Part shown: piece after piece, positions 32,971 to 43,469 of the stretch
Numbering within the stretch: the stretch's first letter is position 1
How the letters are laid out: every line of letters starts with the position of its first letter
Source of the DNA: Janibacter melonis
GTDB lineage: Bacteria > Actinomycetota > Actinomycetes > Actinomycetales > Dermatophilaceae
DNA length: 51,394 bases
Direction of reading: 5' to 3'
Assembly (NCBI RefSeq): GCF_020567375.1
Contig: NZ_JAJBZM010000004.1
Span: forward strand, 1-51,394
The notes under the pieces: generated by a model
Database searches by the model: none
Told to the model about the DNA's origin: nothing
What the model saw: the letters and a program-made list of their open reading frames with translations, nothing else
Program-made: the position numbers and the translations under genes

Positions 32971-33909
32971 TCAGGCGGCGTTGTCGTCTGGGCTCTGTGT
33001 GTGGGTGGGCCAGCGGCCGTCGTCGGCGGCGTGGGCGTTGACGGTGAGGGCGAGCCACTTGAAGGTTTGGAGCAGGGTGTCGAGCTGGGCGTCGCCGATC
33101 GATGGCAGAGGGGTCTTGGCTCGTAGATCGATTGAGTAGTCCTGCCGGGTGAGAGTCACGGCTACTGGCACGGTTGCGCGGACCGTGTCCGGGTCGACCC
33201 CGGTGCTGTTGAAGTAGTACCGACCGCCGGTGATGCGTATGAGGTGCGCCAGCGACGCTTTCCCTTCGACGACGACCCCGTCCCCGCTAGGCGGCTGATC
33301 GGCCGCGTAGCCGGTGATCTTGACGCTGTCGATGAACCGGGCGAGGTCGCCGTCGATCGTGCCGTCGAAGTCGAGCAGAGCAAGATCTTCTGGAGTGGCA
33401 GCTTTCCACGTCGCCTCAGCCTCGAGGTTGGGTGGCTGCGAGGCCCACCGTCCCGCCTCGTCGACCAGCAGTCCTGTCGTCGTGTCGACAGTCCCGGGTA
33501 CCCGGGCGCGGGAGCGTGTCTCCATGCGGCCGGGGCGTTCGATCCACCAGACGTCTTCGATCAGCAGAGCGGTGGGGGTCAGCCGCGGGTCGCCGTCGAC
33601 GTCCGTGGCGACGGTGCGGGCGCCGGTTCTCTTGCTGGTACGAAAGGCCGACTTGAAGCCCTCCCAGTGGTCTTGCGCGCTCGAGCTCGCCTTCCCGGTA
33701 GTTGTGCTCCACGTGTACGTCGGCAGCGCCGACGGTGTCGGTGAGCTGCTCGAGGCAGAAGGGGCCGGGGTGCTCGTCCCCGTTGACGACGTCGGCTGTG
33801 CCGACGTCGGCGGCGAGGCGTTCCCTTGAGTGCACCCCACGAGCGTCATGGACAGTCCGACGACGGCGCACCGCGCCAGCTTGTTCACCACCAGCGAAAG
33901 GTAGGCCAT
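32971..33909 (-). CDS. Secreted lipoprotein
   Basis: Encodes 312 aa. A signal peptide with a lipobox ending LVGC (Cys about residue 26) is followed by a Ser/Thr/Pro linker of about 40 residues. The mature domain (about 75-300) is strand-rich and includes TALLIEDVWWIERPG and LIRITGGRYYFNSTG, similar to actinobacterial LppX/LprG-like lipid-binding folds. That similarity is only by feel. It is divergent from the RHS system and may be expressed separately. Confidence 0.6.
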   Translation of the reverse strand: MAYLSLVVNKLARCAVVGLSMTLVGCTQGNASPPTSAQPTSSTGTSTPAPSASSSSPTPSALPTYTWSTTTGKASSSAQDHWEGFKSAFRTSKRTGARTVATDVDGDPRLTPTALLIEDVWWIERPGRMETRSRARVPGTVDTTTGLLVDEAGRWASQPPNLEAEATWKAATPEDLALLDFDGTIDGDLARFIDSVKITGYAADQPPSGDGVVVEGKASLAHLIRITGGRYYFNSTGVDPDTVRATVPVAVTLTRQDYSIDLRAKTPLPSIGDAQLDTLLQTFKWLALTVNAHAADDGRWPTHTQSPDDNAA

Positions 33910-34164
33910 CCCGTGGTGTCAGCGCTGGAGGTGCGCTTCGACTGGGGGTAGGACCTCTGATGGCGCCCGACGGTGCGATGAAGCACGAACTCCCTGACGG
34001 CGGGGCGTTAATGGGTAAGGATTAGGTAAATTTAGTAAGGATATCGTCAGGAAACTGATGATTCCCTCTGAATAGTCTGTGGTGTACCTCTACGTTCTGT
34101 CTGATCGAGTCAGCGCGGGGACTCTGCAGGGGATGTGGGCAACCGCTGAGCATGGAGCGTGTCC

Positions 34165-37104
34165 GTGGAGCGGTTGGGGTCTTGGGTAGTTGCTGCTTGC
34201 GCAGCTGGGGTTCTGGTGGCCGGTTCAGCACCCGGCTCCTCGGCCACGGGCGTCGCTGACGAGCCTTCTGTGGTTGATGCGACACCCACCCCGTTTGAGG
34301 AGGCGCAGCAGACCGGGGAGCGTGTCGAGCTCGTCGACCTCCGTGAGGAGTCGGCACAGTTCTTCGTCAACCCTGACGGGTCGAAGACCGCAGAGATCGC
34401 CGCGGCACCCGAGAGGGTGCGCCAGCAGGATGGGTCGTGGGCCGATGTGGACCTCACTCTGGTCACCCGATCCGACGGCTCAGTTGGTCCCAAGGTGTCA
34501 GCTGGGGATGTCTCGTTCTCTGCCGGCGGCACCGCGCCGGTCGTGCGCGTAGGTGCCGAGAACGTCGCGCTGTCTGTCTCAATGCCCGTTACCTTGCCCA
34601 CCCCGGTCCTTGACGGACCGGTTGCGACCTACTCCGAGGTCTACCCGGGTGTGGATCTGCGGATGACGGCGGTGGGGTCGTCGTTCCGGCAAGAGCTCGT
34701 CGTGAAGGACCGCGAGGCCTCGCAGAACCCGGCGTTGCGCTCGATCGCGATGTCGACCCAGGCCACCGGCGGCTCCATGGACGTCGTCGACGACGCCCTG
34801 GTCGTTAGAGACGACTCCGACAAGGTCGTGCTGCGGGGAGCACCTGCGGCGATGTGGGACTCCTCCGGCGGGGCAACCACCTCCGACGATGCTGAGGTGA
34901 CTCCGTCGACCGAGTCGCTGGGCGTCGAGCCGGTCGAGGTGTCGGCCTCTGGCTCCGGTGGTGCCGCGACCCTGACCTTGACCCCGTCGGCGGACTTCCT
35001 GGAGGACACCTCCACCGAGTACCCCGTGGTCATCGACCCCTCCGTGGACCGCCTCGCCTACACGTGGGCGATGGTCAACAAGACCTTCCCCGACCAGGAG
35101 TACTACAAGTGGTCCGACCAGGACCAGGGCGTGGGCTACAACTCCTACGAGGGCACCCACGGCAAGCGGCTGTACTGGTCCTTCTCCATCCCCTCCGCGT
35201 TGAAGTCGAACGACGTGGTGATGAAGAACGCGTACCTGTCGGCGTGGTCGACCTTCAGCGCGACCTGCGCACCGGGCGCGGTCAGGCTGTACCGCACGGG
35301 CTCGTTCGACTGGACCACGACGTGGAACAGCCGCCCGGCCGTCGTCGGCGACGAGCTCGACCGATTCACCGGCAAGGCCGGCTACGGCTGCCAGGACAGC
35401 GGGGCCGGTCTTCGCGCCGAGATGCGTTTGGGCGCAGGGCTGCGCGGGGCGATCGACGGAGGTCATGACCGCCTCAACCTCGGGATGATCTCGACGGACG
35501 AGACCTCGAACGACGGATGGTTCCGCTTCGCCGGACCAGAGAACGACACCACCTGGAAGCGACCCAAGCTCGCCGTCGACTACAACACCAAGCCCACGAC
35601 CCCCGGCTGGGACGACAACTTCACCATCGCCGGCAGCACCTGCCAGAACGCTGCGCAGTGGGGCAAGTACGTCAACCCCGACGGACACTTCGCTGCCACC
35701 GCCATGGCCTCCGACCCCGACGCCGCCGACCAGGTCCGAGCCGAGGTGCAGTGGTGGGACGCCTACCCCCTCGAGAAGGTGCAGGACGGTTTCGACCCGG
35801 GCTCGTCGACCTTCATGACCAACAAGCAGGTTGCGAACAAGAGCATCCCCCAGACCCTGTCCGACGGGACGCACTTCGCCAGGTGGAGGATCGTCGACCA
35901 GAGCGGCGCGGCCAGCGGCTGGTCCCCGGACTGCCCGTTCTACGTCGACCAGACCCCGCCGTCTACCCCGACCATCACCATCGTCGGTCACGACAGCGGC
36001 GACCTCGTGCCGATCGGCTCCACCCAGCGGTTCCGCATCAGCTCCTCCTCAGACGCCGCCGAGATCAGGTACCAGTGGCGAGTCAACGGCGACGCCACGA
36101 CCACCGAGGGGACTCCATCCGACGGCACACCAACGGAACTCACGCATGAGGTCAAGGGATCACGCGTCGAGCTGAGGGCGTTCGCCCGCGATCGAGCCGG
36201 CAACCAGAGCTCGACCAGTGGCTGGGTCTCCGTCCACGGGGCGCTCAACGGGATGACCGCCCTGTACGGGATGACCGCAGGCACCAACAACGTGGTCCCC
36301 GACGGCATCGAAGGCGACCCCATCCTGTGGCAAGGGAACCAGGTTCAGGACCAGTTCAACTTCCCGCTGACCCTCGCGTCATCTGGCGCGACCGCGAACG
36401 TCGTGCGTCCCGCGCGCGGTCTGCCCACCACCTCCACCACCTCCGTGCTGGCTGCGGACGGCACCAGCGACAAGAGCGCTGTCGCGGACGCATCACCAGT
36501 GCTCGCGCACGCTGCCCAAGAGCCGCAGACGACAAAGGACGGGAACGTGGTGGAGGGCTACCCGTCCCGGGTGCCGGGGTTCACCGCGTCGGCATGGGTG
36601 AAGGTCTCCAACGCTGACGCCGATACCACCAGGACGGTGCTGGCTCAGCTCTCCGAGCCGGGCACTCCGTCGTCGAGCAGCAAGATGTCTTTCGACATCG
36701 GTTACGACCGAGGACGGTTCGTCGGCCGGGTATTCGACCCGAACGGGAAGGACTTCGCCGTGAGCGACGAGGCGCCCACCTCGCCGGCACGCACCTCGGG
36801 CTGGTGGCATGTGGCGCTGTCATACCGCGCTGCGGTCCCGGCCTCGGGTACGACGCCCGGCGAGCCAGCGCGCATGGAGCTGATCACCCTGCGGGAATCG
36901 TCCACCAGCCTGACGCCCAGCGACCAGGTCATCACGCCCGCACTTTCTGCACCAGCCACGATCCGCCCAACCCGGGGGCCCCTCGTGGTCTCCCACGCCT
37001 CGAGCGTCCGTGGGCGCTGGGTCGGCCCCATTGACGATGTCCGAGCGTGGCAGGGGATGGCTACGCCGTCCCAGGTCTTCTCCGCAGCGAAGGCGAGCAA
37101 CTGA
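34165..37104 (+). CDS. Secreted DNRLRE/LamG-like partner of the RHS toxin
   Basis: Encodes 979 aa from the GTG at 34165, chosen because GGAG lies seven bases upstream; a GTG at 34159 is also possible. A signal peptide (about 1-27) leads into a region typical of secreted proteins paired with RHS genes in Streptomyces and relatives. This region includes the Tyr-Pro-Val-Val-Ile-Asp-Pro motif and a DNRLRE-type domain near YTWAMVNKTFPDQEYYKW. A C-terminal LamG-like jelly-roll domain (about 790-975) has FTASAWVKVSNAD and WWHVALSYR. Its stop shares one base with the RHS start, so they form one operon. A delivery or surface-binding role is probable. Confidence 0.75.
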   Translation: MERLGSWVVAACAAGVLVAGSAPGSSATGVADEPSVVDATPTPFEEAQQTGERVELVDLREESAQFFVNPDGSKTAEIAAAPERVRQQDGSWADVDLTLVTRSDGSVGPKVSAGDVSFSAGGTAPVVRVGAENVALSVSMPVTLPTPVLDGPVATYSEVYPGVDLRMTAVGSSFRQELVVKDREASQNPALRSIAMSTQATGGSMDVVDDALVVRDDSDKVVLRGAPAAMWDSSGGATTSDDAEVTPSTESLGVEPVEVSASGSGGAATLTLTPSADFLEDTSTEYPVVIDPSVDRLAYTWAMVNKTFPDQEYYKWSDQDQGVGYNSYEGTHGKRLYWSFSIPSALKSNDVVMKNAYLSAWSTFSATCAPGAVRLYRTGSFDWTTTWNSRPAVVGDELDRFTGKAGYGCQDSGAGLRAEMRLGAGLRGAIDGGHDRLNLGMISTDETSNDGWFRFAGPENDTTWKRPKLAVDYNTKPTTPGWDDNFTIAGSTCQNAAQWGKYVNPDGHFAATAMASDPDAADQVRAEVQWWDAYPLEKVQDGFDPGSSTFMTNKQVANKSIPQTLSDGTHFARWRIVDQSGAASGWSPDCPFYVDQTPPSTPTITIVGHDSGDLVPIGSTQRFRISSSSDAAEIRYQWRVNGDATTTEGTPSDGTPTELTHEVKGSRVELRAFARDRAGNQSSTSGWVSVHGALNGMTALYGMTAGTNNVVPDGIEGDPILWQGNQVQDQFNFPLTLASSGATANVVRPARGLPTTSTTSVLAADGTSDKSAVADASPVLAHAAQEPQTTKDGNVVEGYPSRVPGFTASAWVKVSNADADTTRTVLAQLSEPGTPSSSSKMSFDIGYDRGRFVGRVFDPNGKDFAVSDEAPTSPARTSGWWHVALSYRAAVPASGTTPGEPARMELITLRESSTSLTPSDQVITPALSAPATIRPTRGPLVVSHASSVRGRWVGPIDDVRAWQGMATPSQVFSAAKASN

Positions 37105-40100
37105 TGAGCAAGCACGTGATCTACACCATCGCTCGGCTCGTCGCCGGCGGAACCGCGGTCGCTGTCGTGGCCACCGGAGGAAGCGTCGTCGCCCAGCCCT
37201 CTCCGGCCTCGGCGGCCGCGACGGGGCGCACCGGCGACATCATCGTCGACGCGTCGTTCAAGGCGATGGCCAAGGCCCAGGAGAAGCACCGCAAGGCCAT
37301 CTCGGTGGACTCCACCACGGTGCCGTTCAGCCCGGCGTCGCAAGCCCCCGTGACCCAGTACGACCCCTCGAACGCCGAGACGCCGACGACCCTTCCGCCG
37401 ACGACCTCGAAGATCACGACCGGTCAGGCCAGCTCCGTCGTCGTCGCCGGCGACGGGTCCCCGCGCAAGGTCTCTGGCGTGCCGGTGGAGTTCCGGTCCA
37501 AGGAGAAGGGCCGGCCGCCGGCCAGGGTTGCTCTGTCGCAGTCGGTGCGTAGGGGAGTGGTAGCGACCATCTCCGATGACGCAGGTAGCGCGAACGACGC
37601 AGCTGGGGCGGGGGAGCAGGAGGGAGTTACCGGCCGGCTGCGCGTCGACACCTCCAAGCTGTGGTCGACGCCGACCCTCAACGGTCGGGTCGTCGCCCGC
37701 GACGTCTCGAGCTGCGTGGCAGATGTCGACTGCGACGGCGAACCGCTCACAGTGTCGCCCACCAAGGACGGCGATGTCGTCGAGGTGGCTCTGACCCGGC
37801 AGGTCACGCAGGTCGCGTTCTCCACCGCGTCCGCGTCTGCCGAAGGAGCCCCCGCCGCGGGTGACTTCTCCGCATCGCCGATGTCACCGGCTTCGTCATG
37901 GGCAGCGGGCGGACAGTCCGGGGCCTTCACATGGTCCTACCCGGTGCGCATGCCCCCGGCAGCCGGCGGGCTCGTTCCCGACGTCAACCTGTCCTACTCC
38001 TCGGCCTCGGTCGACGGGCGAACCCTCGCGACGAACAACCAGGCGTCCTGGGTCGGTGACGGATTCGACCTCAACGTCGGGGCGATCACCCGGGACTACC
38101 GCGCCTGCGTCGATGACATGAGCGGGTCGAACAACAACAGCGAGAAGACCGGCGACCTGTGCTGGGCCGGCCAGAACGCGTCCATCTCCTTCGGCGGCCG
38201 CTCGGGTCGACTGGTCAACGTCACTGACTCATCCGGCAACGCCACCAACAAGTGGAAGCTGCGCGAGGACGACGGAAGCGTCCTGGATCGCATGACCGAC
38301 TCCGGTGGGTCTGAGTACTGGCGTCTGACCGACACCGAAGGCACCCAGTACTACTTCGGCCTCGAGACCGGTGACGGGGCAGGGACCAGCTCAGCGCTGT
38401 CAGTTCCTGTCGCGGGAAACCACCCGGGCGAGCCCTGCTACGCCACCAGCTTCGCCTCGAGCCTGTGCGACCAGATCCGCCAGTGGAACCTGTCGTACGT
38501 CGTCGACCGCGACGGCAACGCCACCCGGTACGTCTGGGCCAAGGAGACCAACCGGTACGGGCAGAACGACGACTCGAAGTCCGTGTCCTACGACCGCGGT
38601 GGCTACCTGACCCGCATCGACTACGGCCTGCGCGACGGAAGCACCGCGCCGGCGCAGCAGCGCGTCGTCTTCACCACCGCCGAGCGGTGCCTGCCCACGT
38701 CGGCGCAGACGTGTGCAGAAGCCAACCTGACCTCGGCTACCGCCGGGTCCTGGCCTGACGTCCCGCAGGACCTCATCTGCAACTCCACGACGTCGTGCGG
38801 CGACACCAAGACCGCGCCCGCGTTCTTCACACGGAAGCGCCTTACGCAGATCGAGACGCAGTACCGCACCTCGGCCGGGGCCTACCAGGGTGTCGACCGG
38901 TACACCCTGGCCCACACCTTCCCCGCCAGCGGAGATGTCAGCCCGCCGGCGCTGTGGCTGTCAAGCATCACCCGGACCGGGCTGGTCGGAACGGCCGTGA
39001 GCACCCCGGCGATCACCTTCTCCCCGACGAACGCCATGCCCAACCGCGTCGACGGGATCGGGGACGGGATCCCCGCGTACAACCGTCGCCGCCTCGGTTC
39101 GATCATCACCGAGTCCGGCGGCAAGATCAGCGTCCAGTACAAGGACCCCGGCAACACCGTGCCCAGCTCGGTGAGCTCGAACACCACGCTGAACTACCCG
39201 GTGAAGATGGTCCCCGAGTCTGGGGGAGACCCCGAGACGATGTGGTTCCACACCTACCCCGTGGAGTCCGTCGTCTCTGATGGCCGGGTCGGTTCACCCA
39301 CGGGGAACTACGCCGACATGAGCGCCCCGGTGTCCACGCACTACACCTACACCCAGCCGGCCTGGCACAAGGACGACAACGTCATCCAGCCCGACAAGTT
39401 GCGAACGTACTCTCAGTCCCGCGGTTTTGAACGCGTTGAGACGGTCGTCGGAACTCCTGGGTCCGCCGCCGCTCAGCGAACTATCAACGTGTATTACCAG
39501 GGGATGCCAGGGTCGACGGTGACCGGTGTGTTGACTAGCGCTGACTTGGGCGGCGTCAGTGACGTGGTTGCTGACGACGAGGCGTACGTCGGCAATCTCT
39601 ACGAGTCGGTGACTTACAACGGCGACTCTTCTAGCGCAGCAAAGGTCTCTGCCACACGCACGGAGTACGCCCGGGTCCGCACCACAGAAACCACCAGTGA
39701 CCCCGCAATTCAAGCTGGCCCGGTTAGGGCCCACGCTCTGCGTTTCCTTGACGACGCAACGAGCCAGCGGACCAGGGTTGACACCACCTACGACGCATAC
39801 GGTCTTCCTGAAACTGTGCTCAACGTCGGTGACGTTGGCGTTACGGGCGATGAGACCTGCGCAACGACAACCTATGCCCGGAACATCGCAGCGAACATTC
39901 TTGGAGTCCCAGCGACGGTGAAGACGTGGGGGGGCGGCTGCTCAACGGTCGCGACCACTGCCACGCTGATGGATGAGACCCAGACCTACTATGACCAGTC
40001 CGCGACTCTAGGGGCGGCACCTAGCAGGGCCCTGCCGACAATGGTCAAGCGACGCAACGACGCCGGTTGGTTCACCGAGTCCACGCGAACCTACGACTCC

Positions 40101-43100
40101 TACGGTCGCTCTCTAAAGGTCACGAACGCCCTTGGCCATGGATCGACCACCACGTACACCCCTGCCACCGCCGAGCCGACGACGACAATTGCGGAGACGA
40201 ATGCCGCCGGTCATCTGACGACGAGGACACTTTCTCCTGGTTTGGGGACGTCAACCAAGGTGGTTGACCCCAACGGCAAGACCACAACCGCGGCTCTTGA
40301 TGGTCTGGGCCGTGTGACCAAGGTGTGGTTGCCGGGGGATTCGACGTCAGGGACCCCGTCTACGCAGTACAGCTACACCTTGTCTCGGACCGGCCCATCG
40401 TCCGTAACGACGAGCAGCCGTAACCACCTCGGTCAGCTGGGTCACAAGGTGGAGACTGCCCTTCTTGACGGGCTGATGAACAACGTTCAGACACAGACCT
40501 CCGCGGAGTCCCTCGACACCACAGGCGGCGCCCGTCCGGGGCGGCTCATCACATCGCACTTCCGCGATAACCGCGGTCTGGAGGTGGATACGTTCGGGCC
40601 GTGGTACGAGGACGGCACCAACCCCGAGGCGACGATCGTCGCGCCTGTGGGTGGGGGAGACAACCTCGAGAAGCGCACCAAGACCACCTACGACGGTGCG
40701 GGCCGCCCCACCAAGGTGGCTCTTTACAACAAGGCCCAGCTTGAGCACAGCACCACCACCAGCTATCACGGTGACAGTGTCCTCACCTTGCCCCCGGCGG
40801 GGCAGCTCGCCACCCGTGAGAGCACCGACCCCCTCGGACGTCGCGTCGAGCTGACGACATACCCCGATAACACCACCGCAGCCTCGGGCGTACGGGCCAC
40901 CTTCGACTACGACGCTAAGCAGCGCCTGTCCTCGATCCGACGCTGGTACGGCACGAGCGCAACGCAGTGGAGCTACGAATACGACCAGCTCGGCAACCTC
41001 GTCCGAAACGTCGACCCCGACAAGGGGACAACTACGAGCACATACGACGACCTGGGGCAGCAGACGAGCACCACGGACGCCCGAGGCCAGCAGCTCGTAA
41101 CGACCTACGACTCTCTCGGTCGTAAACGCCGTGTGGAGACAGGGGCGGGCGCGGCCTTGGCGAAGTGGGAGTACGACTCTGCAGCAAAGGGCCAACTCGA
41201 CACCTCGGAGTCGTACTTCGGTGGTCGCTGGTACACCCAGCGGGTAGACGCGTATACCGATCGCTACGCTCCCTCACAGACCAGCACCATCATCGGTGCG
41301 GGTGAGACGGGCCTGGACGGCATCTACGTCACCAAGCACGTGTACTGGCCCAATGGTGCGCTGCGATACAGCGATCTGCCCAAGGGTGGGAACCTCGTCA
41401 CCGACCGATCAGCTGAGGCGCTTGATGCGATGGATCGGCCGATCCAGCCGCAGTTTGAGACGATCGATGTCCCGGCTGGTCAGGCCGACCTGATCCGCAC
41501 CTTGGCCAGTGTCGAGCTCGACCCCTACGGCCGGACTACCGGTCTGCATGCCGGCTCCGCTGGAACCGCCTACGACTCCCTCCTCACTAGGGAGTACGAC
41601 CCCGCCACTGATTGGCTGACTGAGCAGCAGGTCGATCACACCACTGTCGTGGCCGGGTCTGCCGAACCAGTACTGTCCAAGCGCACCTATGCGTACACGC
41701 CTGGTGGGCAGGTCACCAAGATCACCGAAAATCCTGGGAACACCACCCGCAGCGACACTCAATGCTTCACCCACGGTGATTACGGCCGTCTCGAGGCCGC
41801 ATGGACCTCCACGACTACTAGCTGTGGATCCAGCCCGTCGTGGTCTACCGGAACGGCCTCTCCTTACTGGAGCGAGTGGACCTACGACAGCGCGTGGCGA
41901 CGAAAGACCGAGACGCGTCACACCTCAGCCACCGCGACTGAAACCGACACCTACTCATACCCATCCGTTACGTCAGCTCGCCCCCATGGGGCCACCTCCG
42001 TGCGGACCACCACATCCGCCGGGATGTCTTCCTCTGCAGCGCTGACCTATGACGACGCCGGCAATACGACTGGCACGCCCCTGCCCACCGGAAGCAGGGG
42101 CCTCATCTCGTGGGACCCAACCGGCACGTTGAGGGACGTCACGGTCGAGGGAAAGAGCGCGCCCACCCGAAACGTCCCCGATGCGGATGGGGGAGTACTC
42201 ATCCGCCGAGAGCCCAACGGCGATAAGACCCTCTTCCTCGGCACCACTGAGTTCACTTGGGATGAATCAGCCAGCACGCTCAGCGGACGACGCAACCTCG
42301 AATCAAACGGCGAAGTGTTCTGGATTCGACGCGCTGGGACCAACGCCAGCGACATCCGGTTCACTCCCGGTGACCACCAAGGAACCCCCAGCCACCTAGT
42401 CAGAGAGGACGCAGCTAGCGCCGCAGCACGCAGTTACACCCCCTTCGGAGTTCCCCGCAAAACGGCCGCCGGGTGGCTGGGTGATCATGGATGGCTCGGT
42501 AACACCGGTGCTACTACCTCCACAGAGAATGGTTTGGTTCACCTGGGGGCTCGTCATTACGACCCGGTGCTCGGACGGTTCCTATCGGTGGATCCAGTGT
42601 TCGCGATTGACGACTTGCGACAGTACAACGGCTATCAGTACGCAGGTCAGGATCCCGTCACCAACAGTGACCCAAGCGGCCTCATCATCGAGGGGGGCAA
42701 TGGGATCACGGGAGTCGAGACCACCACCGGTCTGCAGGTACGAAAGAACGGACGGCCTGTTCAGAGCTCCCCGCCAACCCCGGCTCCTGCCTGGTACGCG
42801 CCTATGGCCCCCTTCTCGGCGCCTCAGTCGTCTCCGGCCGGAACGGCGCCGGCATGGTCGTTCCAAACCGCTGCAAGTGGCCAGGCTCCGCCCCCGCCCC
42901 TTAAGTTGCCCCCGGCCAAGATCCCGCGATCGGAAAGTTTCGGGATCCGATGTGCCGGCGCAATGGCATGCGCCCTGACTATGCCCGCCAGTGCATACCC
43001 AGACAGCCCTGAAGAACGAGACACGTGGCTCGACGCTTCCGGAATCTGCCACCAGGCTTCCCTTGGCTGCGCCCTCTCTGGCATGGCATCGCTAGTTCCT

Positions 43101-43469
43101 CTCGGGTCAGGCGTCAAGCTCGCCAAGTTCGCAAAGAACGCGGAGAATGCAGCCGATGCGGCCGGTGACGCAAGGACGGCAAATCGGGCAGTCAATGGAG
43201 AGACATCTGCCACGAGGCGCGGTCGAGAGATGCATAAGAACTGGGACTATGGGCCGGGCTACGTGAAGGAGTTTAGGCTCAAGAGCGGTAAGCGCGTAGA
43301 CGCGTTGAATGCAGAGACCAGGCATGTGCAAGAGCTAAAGCCCAACAACCCTAGAGCCATCCGTCAGGGCCAACGCCAGGTTCAGGGCTACGTGGACGAG
43401 CTGAATACTATGTATCCTAAGGGCCCGCGTTGGACCGGATCTGTCGTTACCTACGGAGGGTCGAAGTAG
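37104..43469 (+). CDS. Secreted RHS polymorphic toxin with nuclease-fold C-terminus
   Basis: Encodes 2121 aa, one of the largest genes here. A signal peptide (about 1-38) leads into the RHS/YD-repeat shell (about 400-1850). This ends with the core-closing block GARHYDPVLGRFLSVDP and QYAGQDPVTNSDPSG, after which the variable toxin begins. The tip (about 1860-2121) has a Pro-rich linker, a hydrophobic segment and a PD-(D/E)XK-like nuclease: RGREMHKNW, SGKRVDALN, then VQELKPNNPRAIRQGQRQ. These fit restriction-endonuclease-fold toxins (Tox-REase). The tip has lower GC than the rest of the gene. The immunity gene overlaps the stop. Confidence 0.85.
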   Translation: MSKHVIYTIARLVAGGTAVAVVATGGSVVAQPSPASAAATGRTGDIIVDASFKAMAKAQEKHRKAISVDSTTVPFSPASQAPVTQYDPSNAETPTTLPPTTSKITTGQASSVVVAGDGSPRKVSGVPVEFRSKEKGRPPARVALSQSVRRGVVATISDDAGSANDAAGAGEQEGVTGRLRVDTSKLWSTPTLNGRVVARDVSSCVADVDCDGEPLTVSPTKDGDVVEVALTRQVTQVAFSTASASAEGAPAAGDFSASPMSPASSWAAGGQSGAFTWSYPVRMPPAAGGLVPDVNLSYSSASVDGRTLATNNQASWVGDGFDLNVGAITRDYRACVDDMSGSNNNSEKTGDLCWAGQNASISFGGRSGRLVNVTDSSGNATNKWKLREDDGSVLDRMTDSGGSEYWRLTDTEGTQYYFGLETGDGAGTSSALSVPVAGNHPGEPCYATSFASSLCDQIRQWNLSYVVDRDGNATRYVWAKETNRYGQNDDSKSVSYDRGGYLTRIDYGLRDGSTAPAQQRVVFTTAERCLPTSAQTCAEANLTSATAGSWPDVPQDLICNSTTSCGDTKTAPAFFTRKRLTQIETQYRTSAGAYQGVDRYTLAHTFPASGDVSPPALWLSSITRTGLVGTAVSTPAITFSPTNAMPNRVDGIGDGIPAYNRRRLGSIITESGGKISVQYKDPGNTVPSSVSSNTTLNYPVKMVPESGGDPETMWFHTYPVESVVSDGRVGSPTGNYADMSAPVSTHYTYTQPAWHKDDNVIQPDKLRTYSQSRGFERVETVVGTPGSAAAQRTINVYYQGMPGSTVTGVLTSADLGGVSDVVADDEAYVGNLYESVTYNGDSSSAAKVSATRTEYARVRTTETTSDPAIQAGPVRAHALRFLDDATSQRTRVDTTYDAYGLPETVLNVGDVGVTGDETCATTTYARNIAANILGVPATVKTWGGGCSTVATTATLMDETQTYYDQSATLGAAPSRALPTMVKRRNDAGWFTESTRTYDSYGRSLKVTNALGHGSTTTYTPATAEPTTTIAETNAAGHLTTRTLSPGLGTSTKVVDPNGKTTTAALDGLGRVTKVWLPGDSTSGTPSTQYSYTLSRTGPSSVTTSSRNHLGQLGHKVETALLDGLMNNVQTQTSAESLDTTGGARPGRLITSHFRDNRGLEVDTFGPWYEDGTNPEATIVAPVGGGDNLEKRTKTTYDGAGRPTKVALYNKAQLEHSTTTSYHGDSVLTLPPAGQLATRESTDPLGRRVELTTYPDNTTAASGVRATFDYDAKQRLSSIRRWYGTSATQWSYEYDQLGNLVRNVDPDKGTTTSTYDDLGQQTSTTDARGQQLVTTYDSLGRKRRVETGAGAALAKWEYDSAAKGQLDTSESYFGGRWYTQRVDAYTDRYAPSQTSTIIGAGETGLDGIYVTKHVYWPNGALRYSDLPKGGNLVTDRSAEALDAMDRPIQPQFETIDVPAGQADLIRTLASVELDPYGRTTGLHAGSAGTAYDSLLTREYDPATDWLTEQQVDHTTVVAGSAEPVLSKRTYAYTPGGQVTKITENPGNTTRSDTQCFTHGDYGRLEAAWTSTTTSCGSSPSWSTGTASPYWSEWTYDSAWRRKTETRHTSATATETDTYSYPSVTSARPHGATSVRTTTSAGMSSSAALTYDDAGNTTGTPLPTGSRGLISWDPTGTLRDVTVEGKSAPTRNVPDADGGVLIRREPNGDKTLFLGTTEFTWDESASTLSGRRNLESNGEVFWIRRAGTNASDIRFTPGDHQGTPSHLVREDAASAAARSYTPFGVPRKTAAGWLGDHGWLGNTGATTSTENGLVHLGARHYDPVLGRFLSVDPVFAIDDLRQYNGYQYAGQDPVTNSDPSGLIIEGGNGITGVETTTGLQVRKNGRPVQSSPPTPAPAWYAPMAPFSAPQSSPAGTAPAWSFQTAASGQAPPPPLKLPPAKIPRSESFGIRCAGAMACALTMPASAYPDSPEERDTWLDASGICHQASLGCALSGMASLVPLGSGVKLAKFAKNAENAADAAGDARTANRAVNGETSATRRGREMHKNWDYGPGYVKEFRLKSGKRVDALNAETRHVQELKPNNPRAIRQGQRQVQGYVDELNTMYPKGPRWTGSVVTYGGSK

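Noticed and set aside
34579-35991. 470-aa minus-strand ORF inside the DNRLRE gene
   Set aside because: It is the complement of a strong coding frame with a signal peptide and known domains; Val/Gly/Arg-rich composition is typical of a shadow.
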